From contig NZ_MSCM01000001.1 in the NCBI RefSeq assembly GCF_002954665.1, forward strand, positions 1,500,836 through 1,564,835: a DNA stretch of 64,000 nt, written 5' to 3'. Source of the stretch: Polaribacter glomeratus. GTDB lineage: Bacteria > Bacteroidota > Bacteroidia > Flavobacteriales > Flavobacteriaceae. This document shows positions 63,871-64,000 of this stretch, piece by piece. Numbering within the stretch: the first letter of the stretch is position 1; the number at the start of each line of letters is the position of its first letter. The position numbers were made by a program, and so were the translations under genes. The notes beneath the pieces were generated by a model that did no database searches, was not told the DNA's origin, and saw only the letters and a program-made list of their open reading frames with translations.

Positions 63871-64000
63871 ATGTTTAAAAAAATCGTTTTAACTGTACTT
63901 ATTTTAACTGTATCAATAACTGCTAATGCACAAGATTGGTCTGGAAGTAGTAAAAAAATAAAAGGTAACGGAAAAGTAGTAACTGTAAATAGAACAACTT
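63871..64000 (+). CDS. Secreted protein, probable DUF2807 head-GIN type, cut by window edge
   Basis: ATG 63871 opens 43 codons to the window end. Residues 1-21 are a signal peptide (ending ANAQ), then DWSGSSKKIKGNGKVVTVNR. The KGNGKVVT start resembles the head of DUF2807 putative auto-transporter adhesin proteins that often follow DUF4097-like genes. It lies 28 bases after the solenoid gene and is probably in the same ECF operon. Confidence 0.65.
   Translation, partial: MFKKIVLTVLILTVSITANAQDWSGSSKKIKGNGKVVTVNRTT

Overview
The window is a piece of a Bacteroidota chromosome, most likely from a marine Flavobacteriaceae member of the Polaribacter/Tenacibaculum type. The DNA is very AT-rich, Shine-Dalgarno sites are weak or absent, and several genes begin with TTG. 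Promoters of the Bacteroidota TTTG/TAnnTTTG type can be seen, and many proteins are small conserved proteins typical of flavobacteria. I found no rRNA, tRNA, insertion sequence, prophage or CRISPR array. Genus and species are inference only.

Layout. 1-3.1 kb, minus strand: a probable operon of a coiled-coil protein, a protein with a possible roadblock/longin-like domain, a small Rab-like GTPase and a hybrid histidine kinase that runs off the left edge. 3.2-7.1 kb: an MBL-fold hydrolase, a conserved 484-residue protein, and an ECF sigma factor / membrane anti-sigma-like / periplasmic protein cluster with two matching candidate promoters. 7.2-10.3 kb, minus: two small conserved proteins, a HAD phosphatase, kdsB and manA (cell-envelope sugar metabolism). 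10.3-15.4 kb is an accessory region. It holds three paralogous secreted proteins of unknown family, a truncated copy of their 5' end beside a pentamer repeat, and a decayed gene with a GH26-like end. 15.4-25.3 kb: queD-like, idi, two peptidyl-prolyl isomerases, prfC, an outer-membrane protein and a tricorn-type protease.

25.6-36.2 kb is a signalling island. Four tandem paralogous six-TM hybrid histidine kinases are followed by a multi-PAS kinase and an overlapping single-domain response regulator. No HPt protein or DNA-binding regulator is present in the island. 37-42 kb, minus: a leucine cluster in the order leuC-leuD-leuA/cimA-leuB, with degenerate intergenic repeats, then a pfkB-type sugar kinase. 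43-56 kb: housekeeping and small conserved genes, including a methyltransferase, a DinB-like protein, an Mpo1-like protein, a CsaA-like protein and a YqaE/Pmp3 peptide, then an M14 peptidase, an MscS channel, a large FAD/Fe-S oxidoreductase and an aldo/keto reductase. 56.6-64 kb: a class C beta-lactamase-like hydrolase, a Cys-rich lipoprotein lying between two copies of the lon terminator and 3' end, lon itself, and a second ECF sigma / anti-sigma / DUF4097-like cluster that runs off the right edge.

The strongest leads for something new are the GTPase/roadblock-like/hybrid-kinase operon, the four-kinase array, the secreted paralog family with its decayed neighbour, and the gene cassettes flanked by duplicated terminators (tricorn protease; Cys-rich lipoprotein).
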